From contig CALKUN010000033.1 of assembly GCA_937996675.1 (NCBI GenBank), positions 1 through 38,479 of the forward strand: DNA of 38,479 nucleotides, in the 5' to 3' direction. Position 1 is the stretch's first letter. The number at the start of each line of letters is the position of its first letter. Positions 32,024-38,479 of the stretch are shown here, piece after piece. Origin of the DNA: an uncultured Candidatus Saccharibacteria bacterium. GTDB lineage: Bacteria; Patescibacteriota; Saccharimonadia; CAILAD01; GCA-016700035. Position numbers and translations under genes: made by a program. The notes beneath the pieces were generated by a model, which was not told where the DNA came from, did no database searches, and saw only the letters and a list, made by a program, of their open reading frames with translations.

Positions 32024-32992
32024 ATGGCAAAAAAAATCCAAGAAGTAGAAGAGACAAAGGAAGAAGCGATTGAAGAAATCGTCGCTGAAGAAGCTGTACT
32101 TGAAGCGACTGAAGCAGTCGATGAAATCATAGCCGAAGAAAACGCTAAAGCCGAAGAGCCTAAGACTACTAAGGCAGGCAAGAAGAGCGCCAAGGCCGTC
32201 AAAGAAGCTGAAGCTGCTGAGGCTAAGGCTGAACGTAAGGCCGAACAAGCCGAAGCTGGCGAAAAGACTCCGCACATTCAGAAGCCACGCGTGAAGAAGT
32301 ACTCTAAGAACATGAAGAGCATGCGTGAAGCCGTCGAGCTCGAGAAGCTCTATACGGTCACCGAAGCTGTAGCCCTCATCCAGAAGATCTCAAAGGCCAA
32401 GTTTGACCCAACCCTCGAAGTACACGTCCGACTCGGCATTGACCCACGACAGGCTGACCAGCAGCTCCGTGCTTCGACCGTACTCCCAGCCGGTTCTGGT
32501 AAGTCAGTCACTATTGCTGTTCTCACTGGCGATGCCAAGAAGGCTGCTGCTGCCAAGGAAGCTGGCGCTGCCCACACTGAAAGCGAAGTGCTGCTCGAAG
32601 CCATCGGCAAAGGTACATTCGACTTTGACGTCCTCATCGCGACTCCAGACATGATGGTCTCACTCGGTCGTCACGCCAAGAGCCTCGGACCAAAGGGACT
32701 TATGCCATCACCTAAGAGCGGAACCGTTACCGCTGACCCAGCTAATGCTGTCAGCGAGATCAAGAAAGGTCGACTCGAAGTGAAGAACGACGCTACTGGC
32801 ATCATCCATGCTGCCCTCGGTAAGCTCTCATTCTCAGCCGACGATCTCGTCAGCAACGTGAAGGCTGTCCTGGCCTGTGTCCAGACCAACCGTCCAACTG
32901 GCGTCAAAGGTACATACGTGAAGAGCGTGAGCCTCTCAGCTACCATGACTCCCGGTGTCCGGATCGACCCAACGGAAGTCACCGGCAAGTAA
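32024..32992 (+). CDS. rplA: Ribosomal protein L1 with a long N-terminal extension
   Basis: A 322-residue L1, about 90 longer than usual. The extra N-terminal ~80 residues are Glu/Ala/Lys-rich and low in complexity (QEVEETKEEAIEEIVAEEAV). Canonical L1 starts near KKYSKNMKSMREAV. It carries the usual VHVRLGIDPRQADQQLRASTVLP and MVSLGRHAKSLGPKGLMPSPKSGTV segments. Start ATG 32024 has AAGGAG upstream; the GTG at 31979 is part of the spacer element. L1 forms the L1 stalk that moves E-site tRNA and may repress its own operon. A terminator follows. Confidence 0.93.
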   Translation: MAKKIQEVEETKEEAIEEIVAEEAVLEATEAVDEIIAEENAKAEEPKTTKAGKKSAKAVKEAEAAEAKAERKAEQAEAGEKTPHIQKPRVKKYSKNMKSMREAVELEKLYTVTEAVALIQKISKAKFDPTLEVHVRLGIDPRQADQQLRASTVLPAGSGKSVTIAVLTGDAKKAAAAKEAGAAHTESEVLLEAIGKGTFDFDVLIATPDMMVSLGRHAKSLGPKGLMPSPKSGTVTADPANAVSEIKKGRLEVKNDATGIIHAALGKLSFSADDLVSNVKAVLACVQTNRPTGVKGTYVKSVSLSATMTPGVRIDPTEVTGK

Positions 32993-33008
32993 GCCGTCTT
33001 TTAAACTG

Positions 33009-33042
33009 GCTAAAACACCCCTCGGATGAGGGGTGTTTTAGC
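33009..33042 (+). terminator. Intrinsic terminator after rplA
   Basis: GCTAAAACACCCCTC pairs perfectly with GAGGGGTGTTTTAGC around a GGAT tetraloop; a T-run lies within the 3' arm. Confidence 0.9.
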
Positions 33043-33111
33043 TTGTGCTTTGGGGCCACCAAACACAATGCTAAGCTGGTAACAGTACCTATAGAAACAG
33101 AGGGAGGAGTT

Positions 33112-33732
33112 ATGCCCGGTATCCCAGGCAGCAAGCCAGTCGATCCGATGGACCGGCTCGTGCCGGACATTATTCGCTTACAGGAAATCGCCACAGCGCT
33201 TCGCGCACTTGGACGCACCATCGTGCTTACGCAAGGAAGCTTTGACCTTGTGCACGTTGGCCACGCCAAATACTTGGCAGCTGCCAAGGCACGCGGCGAT
33301 GTACTGCTCGTAGGTGTCGATAGTGATGCCAAAGTACGCGCCCGCAAAGGTGAAGGTCGGCCCGTAGTCCCGGAGGGTGAACGGACCGAAATGCTGTGCT
33401 TCTTTGAGTCTGTCGACTATGTCATCTTGAAGTCGGCGGAAGCGCCACGCTGGGAGATCATTCGGACGATTTGTCCTGATGTCCTCATCGCGACGTCGGA
33501 AACCTATAGCGAGTCAGATCTTGTCGAGCTAGGGGAGATCTGCGGCGAAGTCGTCGTCCTCGATCCGATGTCCGAGACGTCGACCAGCGCTAAGATCCGT
33601 AAGTCACAGATCGATATTGCGAAGCGACTCGAAACCGCGCTGGCACACAGCCTCAGCGATGCCATTCCCGAACTCGTCAGTGCGACCGTTAGGGACGTAC
33701 TGGACCCCGATAAGAAAGCAGGCATGACATGA
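33112..33732 (+). CDS. Cytidylyltransferase-like nucleotidyltransferase
   Basis: A 206-residue enzyme of the HxGH nucleotidyltransferase superfamily. GSFDLVHVGHAKYLAAAK (H-V-G-H) binds nucleotide triphosphate, DSDAKVRARKG is typical of the RfaE/TagD group, and TSTSAKIRKS replaces the ISTT motif. The start is ATG 33112, with GGGAGGAG upstream. Its stop overlaps the next ATG (ATGA). Family members activate glycerol phosphate, heptose phosphate or similar. Here the deaminase partner suggests a nucleotide-linked role, which is unproven. Its codon choice is more GC-rich than that of the ribosomal genes. Confidence 0.8.
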   Translation: MPGIPGSKPVDPMDRLVPDIIRLQEIATALRALGRTIVLTQGSFDLVHVGHAKYLAAAKARGDVLLVGVDSDAKVRARKGEGRPVVPEGERTEMLCFFESVDYVILKSAEAPRWEIIRTICPDVLIATSETYSESDLVELGEICGEVVVLDPMSETSTSAKIRKSQIDIAKRLETALAHSLSDAIPELVSATVRDVLDPDKKAGMT

Positions 33733-34565
33733 CCTACTCACGGACACTCATCTGGTGCTACGTGCCGGTGATCCATGAGGGATACCTGCGTTGGTTCGCG
33801 GAACACCCCGGAGCCGATATCGCAATCGTCACACAGTCGGACATCCTGGATCAGCGCTACCTCGTCAAGGACATTCGCCGGCTTCATCCGAACAAAGCGC
33901 AAGCCATGCTGGCCCGCATCTTGAACGTACGGGTGATGACCGTGGGCAAGGACGAGATGCAGCATCTCGTTCGTGGCTACAGTAATGTGGTCATGCCGGA
34001 CGAGCCGATCATGCACGAGCTGTGGTCCACTGTGATGACAGACATTCCAGCCGAGTTTCGGCCGGTGTTCCTGCGCTGGCATAGGGACAATATCCTGCTG
34101 GAATCTCAACCAGCCAGCACAGGCCCCGTTAGCGAAGCGCACGGTGCGTTTTGGGTCGAGGCACAAAGACTCGCTCGGCAAAGCCCGGATTGGTGGCGAC
34201 AGATTGGTTGCTGTGTCGTTCGCGACGGAGAAATCCTGGTCGGTGGGTACAACCACCCACTCCCATCTACCGAGACGGTGCTCTTCCAGGGCGATCCTCG
34301 TGCTGTCTTCAACAAGGGCGTACACCTCGACCTGTCCAGCTTCGTCCACGGCGAAGCGAGTGTGATCAGTCAGGCGGCTCGACACGGTATCGCACTGGAG
34401 GGGACCGACATGTACGTCACCACTTTTCCATGTCCTCCTTGTGCCAAGCTGGTGGCCGAGTCTGGGATCAGCCGCCTCTTCTTTGGCTCCGGCTATTCAG
34501 TCCTAGACGGCAACGAAGTGCTGGCTGCAGCCGGTGTCGAAGTCATAGGGCTGACCATTGAATAA
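33729..34565 (+). CDS. dCMP-deaminase-like protein with an extra N-terminal domain
   Basis: A 278-residue protein. The C-terminal half (~130-278) is a zinc deaminase: HGEA (H208, E210) and PCPPC (C235, C238) are complete. The N-terminal ~125 residues are not part of a standard deaminase. They begin YVPVIHEGYLRWFAEHPGAD, where HEGY could be a decayed HxGH nucleotidyltransferase motif. It is joined by ATGA overlap to a nucleotidyltransferase. With thyA and folA nearby, deamination of dCMP to dUMP for thymidylate synthesis is the likely role. A terminator follows. Confidence 0.75.
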   Translation: MTYSRTLIWCYVPVIHEGYLRWFAEHPGADIAIVTQSDILDQRYLVKDIRRLHPNKAQAMLARILNVRVMTVGKDEMQHLVRGYSNVVMPDEPIMHELWSTVMTDIPAEFRPVFLRWHRDNILLESQPASTGPVSEAHGAFWVEAQRLARQSPDWWRQIGCCVVRDGEILVGGYNHPLPSTETVLFQGDPRAVFNKGVHLDLSSFVHGEASVISQAARHGIALEGTDMYVTTFPCPPCAKLVAESGISRLFFGSGYSVLDGNEVLAAAGVEVIGLTIE

Positions 34566-34570
34566 AATAC

Positions 34571-34598
34571 GCCTCCTCACCCCGAAGGGTGAGGAGGC
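34571..34598. terminator. Hairpin terminator between convergent genes
   Basis: GCCTCCTCACC pairs with GGTGAGGAGGC around a 6-nt loop. It lies between the deaminase (plus) and the DHFR-HIT gene (minus), close to both stops. Confidence 0.75.
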
Positions 34599-34614
34599 TT
34601 AGTCATTAGCGCTG

Positions 34615-35556
34615 TCAGCGAGGACGACTTCCGAGCTTGACTTTGATGTTTTCAAAGTCAGGGGCATCAACGTCAGGAGAGATGACGTGGCCATGCAGAT
34701 GACCAATGCTCGCACCAGTCAGTGTCATTTCGCCAGCCCGCATGAACTGGGAATAGCCTGTGAGCTTGTAGGAGCGCACAATCCAGTTCACCATCTCGAA
34801 GTACTCCACCATGGCTTCGGGCGACAACGTCGCCGTCGTGACATGATGGCACGTCGGCACGATCAGACAATGCACCTTGGTGTACCTGTACGGGAAGGTG
34901 TTCGGATACACCGACCAGTGCTTGCCGGCCTTAAGCGGCGTATGCCGGAGATTTGGGAAACACATATAGCACTTATCAGCCGCCTGAAGATTCTGCATAT
35001 CTTCCAGCTGCTGCGGCCCGCGAGCTGCAGAAAACTCGTACAGCCGGGAGCCAGCCGGCGCAACACGCACCCAGCGCTGAAAGTACACCATCAGCTTGGC
35101 TTCAACATCCATAACCGGGACATCTTCTCGCATCTCCCACTGCCACAATTCAGTGTCAGGGAACCTCACATCCGCAGGGAAGCTCTCGGCTGCAAACATC
35201 TCGCCGACTCGAGTAATACGCATCTCGGAAGCCATCGGAAGAGCCAGCTCATACAAGCTTGCTCCACCGATGACCCAGACCATCTCGCGTGAGTCACGAA
35301 ATGGCTCAAGAAATGCTTGAGGGTCAGCAACCACCTGAACAGCTTCAGCAACCAAAGGATGTGAGGTCACCACGACGTTGTGGCGATGGGGGAGTGGCCG
35401 GCCGATCGAGTCATAAGTCCTGCGACCCATCACGACCACATGGCCCTCGGTGATCTCACGAAAGTGCCTCATGTCGGACCCAATGCGAGGCCAGGGCAAC
35501 GTGCCCTCGTTACCAATTCCTCGCTGGGAGTCCATCGCAACGATGATGCCGATCAT
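34615..35556 (-). CDS. Dihydrofolate reductase fused to a HIT-family domain
   Basis: A 313-residue fusion. Residues 1-165 are DHFR: IIVAMDSQRGIGNEGTLPW, the acid-bearing SDMRHFREIT (D28), VVMGRRTYDSIGRPLPHRHN and VWVIGGASLYE. Residues ~190-313 are a HIT/GalT-like domain with a zinc-type CYMC (196-199) and the active-site HLHGH (286-290). DHFR regenerates tetrahydrofolate after ThyA. The HIT half should hydrolyse or transfer a nucleotidyl group. ATG 35556 overlaps the thyA stop (ATGA), fixing the start; the longer frame upstream lies inside thyA. I know of no common DHFR-HIT fusion. Confidence 0.88.
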   Translation of the reverse strand: MIGIIVAMDSQRGIGNEGTLPWPRIGSDMRHFREITEGHVVVMGRRTYDSIGRPLPHRHNVVVTSHPLVAEAVQVVADPQAFLEPFRDSREMVWVIGGASLYELALPMASEMRITRVGEMFAAESFPADVRFPDTELWQWEMREDVPVMDVEAKLMVYFQRWVRVAPAGSRLYEFSAARGPQQLEDMQNLQAADKCYMCFPNLRHTPLKAGKHWSVYPNTFPYRYTKVHCLIVPTCHHVTTATLSPEAMVEYFEMVNWIVRSYKLTGYSQFMRAGEMTLTGASIGHLHGHVISPDVDAPDFENIKVKLGSRPR

Positions 35557-36419
35557 GTCGCCACCGGAATCCCAGGCATGGGTGCGTTGGGGTGATAGCC
35601 ATGCAATTCGAACTGGTCGGCCCGCACCCACTTGATATCGGTCGCGTTGCCGACATACTTCATGAACGGGAGTGGTGGCGAGGATCGCTCATATGCCAGC
35701 TCGTGTGCAGCTGGCAGTTGATCCTCATAGAGATGGGCGTTGACGATGTGGTGATGAAACTCACCCGGGGCATATCCGGTCAAGTGACACAGCGCCAGCG
35801 CGATAGCCGCGTACTGCACCATGTTGGCGGGCACGCCTACGGGTACATCGCCGGATCGCTGCACCATCGTGAGATGGAGCTTGCCATCCAGAATGGTCAC
35901 CTGTACGTGCCCGTGGCAGGGAGCAATGGTGGCTGTCGGCTGATGACCGTAGGCACGCGTCAGATGCCCAGCCTTCCAGTTTGTAATGACATGTGTCTTC
36001 ACTTCGGGGTTGGTCTTGATCTGATCAACGAGTGCGGGCCACTGGTCGAACATCGTGCCGTCAGGGCCGGGGAAATTGGTGAAGACATCGCCGTATGAGC
36101 CGGGACCGATGTCACCAGTCTCAAGGCCGCGTTTGTGACACTTGTTCTCGGAACCCCATGGGTCCCACCAAGTGCAGCCATACGACCGCAGTTCATCGAG
36201 GGTGCGAGCACCGTTGATGAAAGCAACCAGCTCACCGATGGGTGCTTGCCAGAAATTGGCAATGCTCCGCTCGGTGATCATCGGGAATTCTGCGGCGAGG
36301 TTGTACCGCATCGTGAAGTTGAGATACGTCTGCGTCCGAGGACCCTGACGCGTTGGTGACCAGCTGCCGTGCTCAAGAATGGCACGGAGCAGCTGCTGAT
36401 ACTGCGACGGTTCCGTCAT
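35553..36419 (-). CDS. thyA: Thymidylate synthase
   Basis: A 288-residue ThyA. The catalytic cysteine is in APCHGHVQ, followed by MVQRSGDVPVGVPANMVQYA and HIVNAHLYEDQ (dUMP-binding His and Tyr). It ends PMPGIPVAT, as expected for a C-terminus that closes over the folate. It converts dUMP plus methylene-THF to dTMP. It is first of a two-gene minus-strand unit with the DHFR-HIT fusion. The last residue is Thr rather than the common Val/Ile. Confidence 0.95.
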   Translation of the reverse strand: MTEPSQYQQLLRAILEHGSWSPTRQGPRTQTYLNFTMRYNLAAEFPMITERSIANFWQAPIGELVAFINGARTLDELRSYGCTWWDPWGSENKCHKRGLETGDIGPGSYGDVFTNFPGPDGTMFDQWPALVDQIKTNPEVKTHVITNWKAGHLTRAYGHQPTATIAPCHGHVQVTILDGKLHLTMVQRSGDVPVGVPANMVQYAAIALALCHLTGYAPGEFHHHIVNAHLYEDQLPAAHELAYERSSPPLPFMKYVGNATDIKWVRADQFELHGYHPNAPMPGIPVAT

Positions 36420-36509
36420 ATCTGTATCCTGTTCTGTGAAAGATCGATAGCTCCACCCAATATCCTATCAAAACCCTCGTAGTACTCGAAGCATAAGGAG
36501 AATATTTTA

Positions 36510-36538
36510 TTGACCAACTGCACGTAATCTGTTAAATT
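36510..36538 (+). promoter_or_regulatory. Sigma70 promoter of rplJ-rplL
   Basis: TTGACC (36510-36515), a 17-nt spacer and TAAATT (36533-36538), just upstream of the L10 leader. Confidence 0.8.
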
Positions 36539-36544
36539 ATCTAG

Positions 36545-36640
36545 GTACGAACCGAAGACAGTAGCTGACCCCCGGGTCTTAATCTGCTACCGAGGCCATA
36601 AACACTTCAATATGAATGTTTTCTCGATGTCTTTGGCTGT
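36545..36640 (+). promoter_or_regulatory. L10 leader RNA (autoregulation of rplJ-rplL)
   Basis: The leader shows the expected pieces. A closing helix pairs CCGAAGAC (36552-36559) with GTCTTTGG (36629-36636). An inner arm pairs GTAGC (36561-36565) with GCTAC (36586-36590), and the kink-turn-like GGGTCTTAATCTG and CCGAGG segments are present. L10(L12)4 is known to bind such leaders and repress translation. Confidence 0.85.
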
Positions 36641-36697
36641 TCTCCTTGGAGGATAAGTACCAAAGATTTTTTATATCTAAAGAAGAAAAGGTCATTT

Positions 36698-37231
36698 ATG
36701 GCAAAAACCCGCGAACAAAAGACCCAGGATCTACAAAAACTTGTAGACAGTCTTAACAGTTCAAAGCTTGCCGTTCTGACCGACTACCGTGGACTCGACG
36801 TCCCATCGATCAATGAACTGCGAAACACTGGTCGCGAACGAGGCATCCGCTTCGCCGTTGCGAAAAACACCCTTCTCAAGAAGGCTATCAGTGAGAGCAC
36901 CAAAGAAGTCGGTGATATGTCAGTCTTCGTGGGACCTATGGCTGTTGCCTTTGGTGCAGACGAAGTCGAAGCTGCCAAGCTCGTCGTCGAATTTGCCAAG
37001 ACCAATGAAGCTGTCGAAGTACTTGGAGCAATCAATGAGACCGGCGACATTCTGTCAAAAGAACAAGTCATGGCGCTCGCTGCTCTCCCAAGTCGAGATC
37101 AGCTCCTCGCCCAGGTAGTTGGCACGATTGCCGCACCAGTCACCGGATTTGTCCGCGTGATGAATGCCAATCTTTCAGGACTCGTGCAGGTACTGAACGC
37201 AGTAAGAGAAAAGCAAGAAAACGCTGCATAA
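36698..37231 (+). CDS. rplJ: Ribosomal protein L10
   Basis: A 177-residue L10. The N-terminal rRNA-binding domain has VLTDYRGLDVPSINELRNTGRE and RFAVAKNTLLKKAI. The C-terminal helix (VMNANLSGLVQVLNAVREKQ) holds L7/L12 dimers. AAAAGG precedes the ATG. It follows the L10 leader and precedes rplL by 22 bases. Confidence 0.96.
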   Translation: MAKTREQKTQDLQKLVDSLNSSKLAVLTDYRGLDVPSINELRNTGRERGIRFAVAKNTLLKKAISESTKEVGDMSVFVGPMAVAFGADEVEAAKLVVEFAKTNEAVEVLGAINETGDILSKEQVMALAALPSRDQLLAQVVGTIAAPVTGFVRVMNANLSGLVQVLNAVREKQENAA

Positions 37232-37253
37232 GTAGCACTTAAGGAGATATATA

Positions 37254-37694
37254 ATGGCTGAAGAAGCAAAAACCGAAGCAGCAGAAGCTGCTGTAGAAGA
37301 AGTAAAGACCGAAGTCCCAGAAAAGTTTGCAAAGATCGTTGCCGAACTCGACAAGATGAGCGTCCTCGACCTCTCAGAGTTCGTTAAGACCCTCGAAGAT
37401 CACTACGGCGTATCTGCCGCAGCTCCAGTAGCTATGGCTGCTGCACCAGCTGCTGGTGGCGAAGCTGCAGCTGCCGAAGAGAAGTCTAGCTTTAACATCT
37501 ACCTTGCTGCCACTGGCGACAAGAAGATCGATGTTATCAAGGCTGTCCGTGAAATCACTGGTCTTGGTTTGGCTGAATCAAAGGGTGTCGTCGATGGCGC
37601 TCCTACGATGGTCAAAGAAGATGCTACCAAGGACGAAGCTGAAGACGCTAAGGGCAAGCTCGAAGCTGCTGGCGCAACTGTCGAACTCCAGTAA
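37254..37694 (+). CDS. rplL: Ribosomal protein L7/L12 with a short acidic N-terminal extension
   Basis: A 146-residue L7/L12. The C-terminal factor-binding domain (FNIYLAATGDKKIDVIKAVREITGLGL) is standard except for an unusual FNIYL start. The Ala-rich hinge is normal. About 20 extra residues, rich in Glu and Ala, precede the usual N-terminal dimer domain (KFAKIVAELDKMSVLDLSEF). AAGGAG precedes the ATG. A terminator follows the stop. Confidence 0.95.
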   Translation: MAEEAKTEAAEAAVEEVKTEVPEKFAKIVAELDKMSVLDLSEFVKTLEDHYGVSAAAPVAMAAAPAAGGEAAAAEEKSSFNIYLAATGDKKIDVIKAVREITGLGLAESKGVVDGAPTMVKEDATKDEAEDAKGKLEAAGATVELQ

Positions 37695-37715
37695 TCTGCT
37701 TACAGGCTCTTCATC

Positions 37716-37744
37716 AAAAACACCCTCATCACGAGGGTGTTTTT
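37716..37744 (+). terminator. Intrinsic terminator after rplL
   Basis: AAAAACACCCTC pairs with GAGGGTGTTTTT around a 5-nt loop; the T-run is on the 3' arm. Confidence 0.9.
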
Positions 37745-37776
37745 GTGTAAGGTCACCGTGTCGATACCTCTCGTGT

Positions 37777-37806
37777 TTGGCTCATATACGGCTCGCATGA
37801 TATACT
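37777..37806 (+). promoter_or_regulatory. Promoter of the last gene
   Basis: TTGGCT (37777-37782), an 18-nt spacer and TATACT (37801-37806). The predicted start near 37813 is only a few bases before an in-frame GTG at 37817. Confidence 0.5.
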
Positions 37807-37867
37807 CCGGCTAAAGGTGTACAGCTCTGATTACCCTATAAAATACCGACAGAAAGCGAGTGCAGTG

Positions 37868-38407
37868 ATGGTGGCGACAGAAAACAACAACGACGAACGA
37901 CTAGCTGAGCTCATGGCCCAGCTCAAAGCAGCTGAGGACAATATCAAGAATCTCCATTCCCAGCTCAATACGATGGGAGTTCCACCGGAGACTGCTTCGC
38001 CGCGTCCAGCCGCACCGCAACTTGATACTGATGCGCCATCAGTCGGTAAAATCATCGAAGGCGTCTTCGATGGACAGAACATGATGGGCCCTGGCGACAA
38101 GACCTATCCCGTCCCAGCCAACTACGCCTCAAAGTCTAAACTCGTCGAAGGTGACATCCTCAAGCTCACCATCTCAGATGACGGTAGCTTCATTTATAAG
38201 CAAATCGGACCAATCGAGCGCAAGAAGCTCATCGGTAAAGTCGTTCTCCAGGACGGTACATACATGGTCGAGGCTGGCGGCAAGCTCTTCCACGTCCTCT
38301 TCGCGAGCGTCACGTACTTCAAGGCGCAACCGAACGACGAAGTGACCGTCGTCATCCCAGCTGATCGCGATGCTAGCTGGGCCGCAATCGAAGCGGTGAT
38401 TGGGTAA
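37868..38407 (+). CDS. Coiled-coil plus beta-domain protein of unknown function
   Basis: A 179-residue protein. Residues ~8-40 form a coiled coil (ERLAELMAQLKAAEDNIKNL) and a Pro-rich linker follows. A C-terminal beta domain (~60-179) contains VEGDILKLTISDDGSFIYKQ and later KLIGKVVLQDGTYMVEAGGK. This recalls the layout of small transcription- or ribosome-associated factors, but I recognise no family. ATG 37868 is used; GTG 37817 is in frame, adds 17 residues and lies close to the promoter, so the start is unsettled. No SD precedes either. It follows rplL but has its own promoter. Confidence 0.75.
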   Translation: MVATENNNDERLAELMAQLKAAEDNIKNLHSQLNTMGVPPETASPRPAAPQLDTDAPSVGKIIEGVFDGQNMMGPGDKTYPVPANYASKSKLVEGDILKLTISDDGSFIYKQIGPIERKKLIGKVVLQDGTYMVEAGGKLFHVLFASVTYFKAQPNDEVTVVIPADRDASWAAIEAVIG

Positions 38408-38430
38408 CATTTACCATGCGACTCACTTCT

Positions 38431-38450
38431 TAAACGCCTGACTGCGTTTA
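38431..38450. terminator. Hairpin after the last gene
   Basis: TAAACGC pairs perfectly with GCGTTTA around a 6-nt loop. No clear T-run follows on the plus strand, so a terminator role is likely but not certain. Confidence 0.4.
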
Positions 38451-38479
38451 CGAACTAAAAATACCCCTCACCGTACCTC

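Noticed and set aside
35592..36098. Long open frame on the plus strand opposite thyA
   Set aside because: ThyA motifs are complete on the minus strand; this frame has no domain, no SD and mirrors thyA codons.
1..38479. CRISPR array or recoded stop codons
   Set aside because: No regularly spaced repeats seen. TGA ends many genes with clear family C-termini, so it is a true stop.

Overview
The window looks like a small-genome bacterium of the Patescibacteria (CPR), most likely Saccharibacteria-like. This placement is an inference from a type IV pilin, short proteins, many leaderless-looking promoters, a replication-relaxation protein on a mobile segment, and acidic N-terminal extensions on ribosomal proteins L1 and L7/L12. 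TGA is used as a normal stop (for example in thyA, crtYc and the ABC ATPase), so the recoded SR1/Gracilibacteria code is excluded. No 16S gene is present to confirm the lineage.

1 to about 9.7 kb is a visibly AT-richer accessory region. It starts with a tightly overlapping operon: APH-type kinase (cut by the window edge), cupin, PNPOx-like flavoprotein, nucleoside deaminase and an unknown protein. A 955-residue membrane protein of unknown function follows. Next comes a mobile module with DUF7249-like and DUF3768 genes, a replication-relaxation protein, three small proteins and a large serine recombinase. This module abuts the 3' end of a tRNA-Trp gene. It also holds several inverted repeats and a paired 26-nt motif that the genes do not explain.

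9.8-22.4 kb is core-like sequence of balanced composition. It holds a prepilin, a cupin, small unknown proteins, a DHA2-type MFS exporter and a PGPGW protein. It also holds a five-gene operon (14.2-17.7 kb) of a 64-residue hydrophobic peptide, an M50-type membrane protease, an ABC ATPase, a permease and a small membrane protein. That operon resembles a peptide maturation and export system and is the best candidate for an undescribed system here. An alpha/beta hydrolase, an unknown gene, a P-type ATPase with an odd 5' end and a membrane protein follow.

22.4-30.6 kb is a carotenoid locus with two opposed transcription units. The minus strand reads crtYc, crtYd and then a fusion of a UbiA-type lycopene-elongase-like prenyltransferase with a family 2 glycosyltransferase. 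The plus strand reads crtI, crtE, crtB and a membrane protein. Together they could make GGPP, phytoene and lycopene, then a prenylated, cyclised and glycosylated (C50-like) carotenoid. A GC-rich gene for a Lys-rich protein lies between the two units.

30.65-38.4 kb holds secE, nusG, rplK and rplA, then rplJ and rplL behind a recognisable L10 leader RNA, and a conserved-looking unknown gene. A thymidylate-synthesis block sits between rplA and rplJ: a nucleotidyltransferase and an extended dCMP-deaminase-like protein on the plus strand, and thyA plus a DHFR-HIT fusion on the minus strand.
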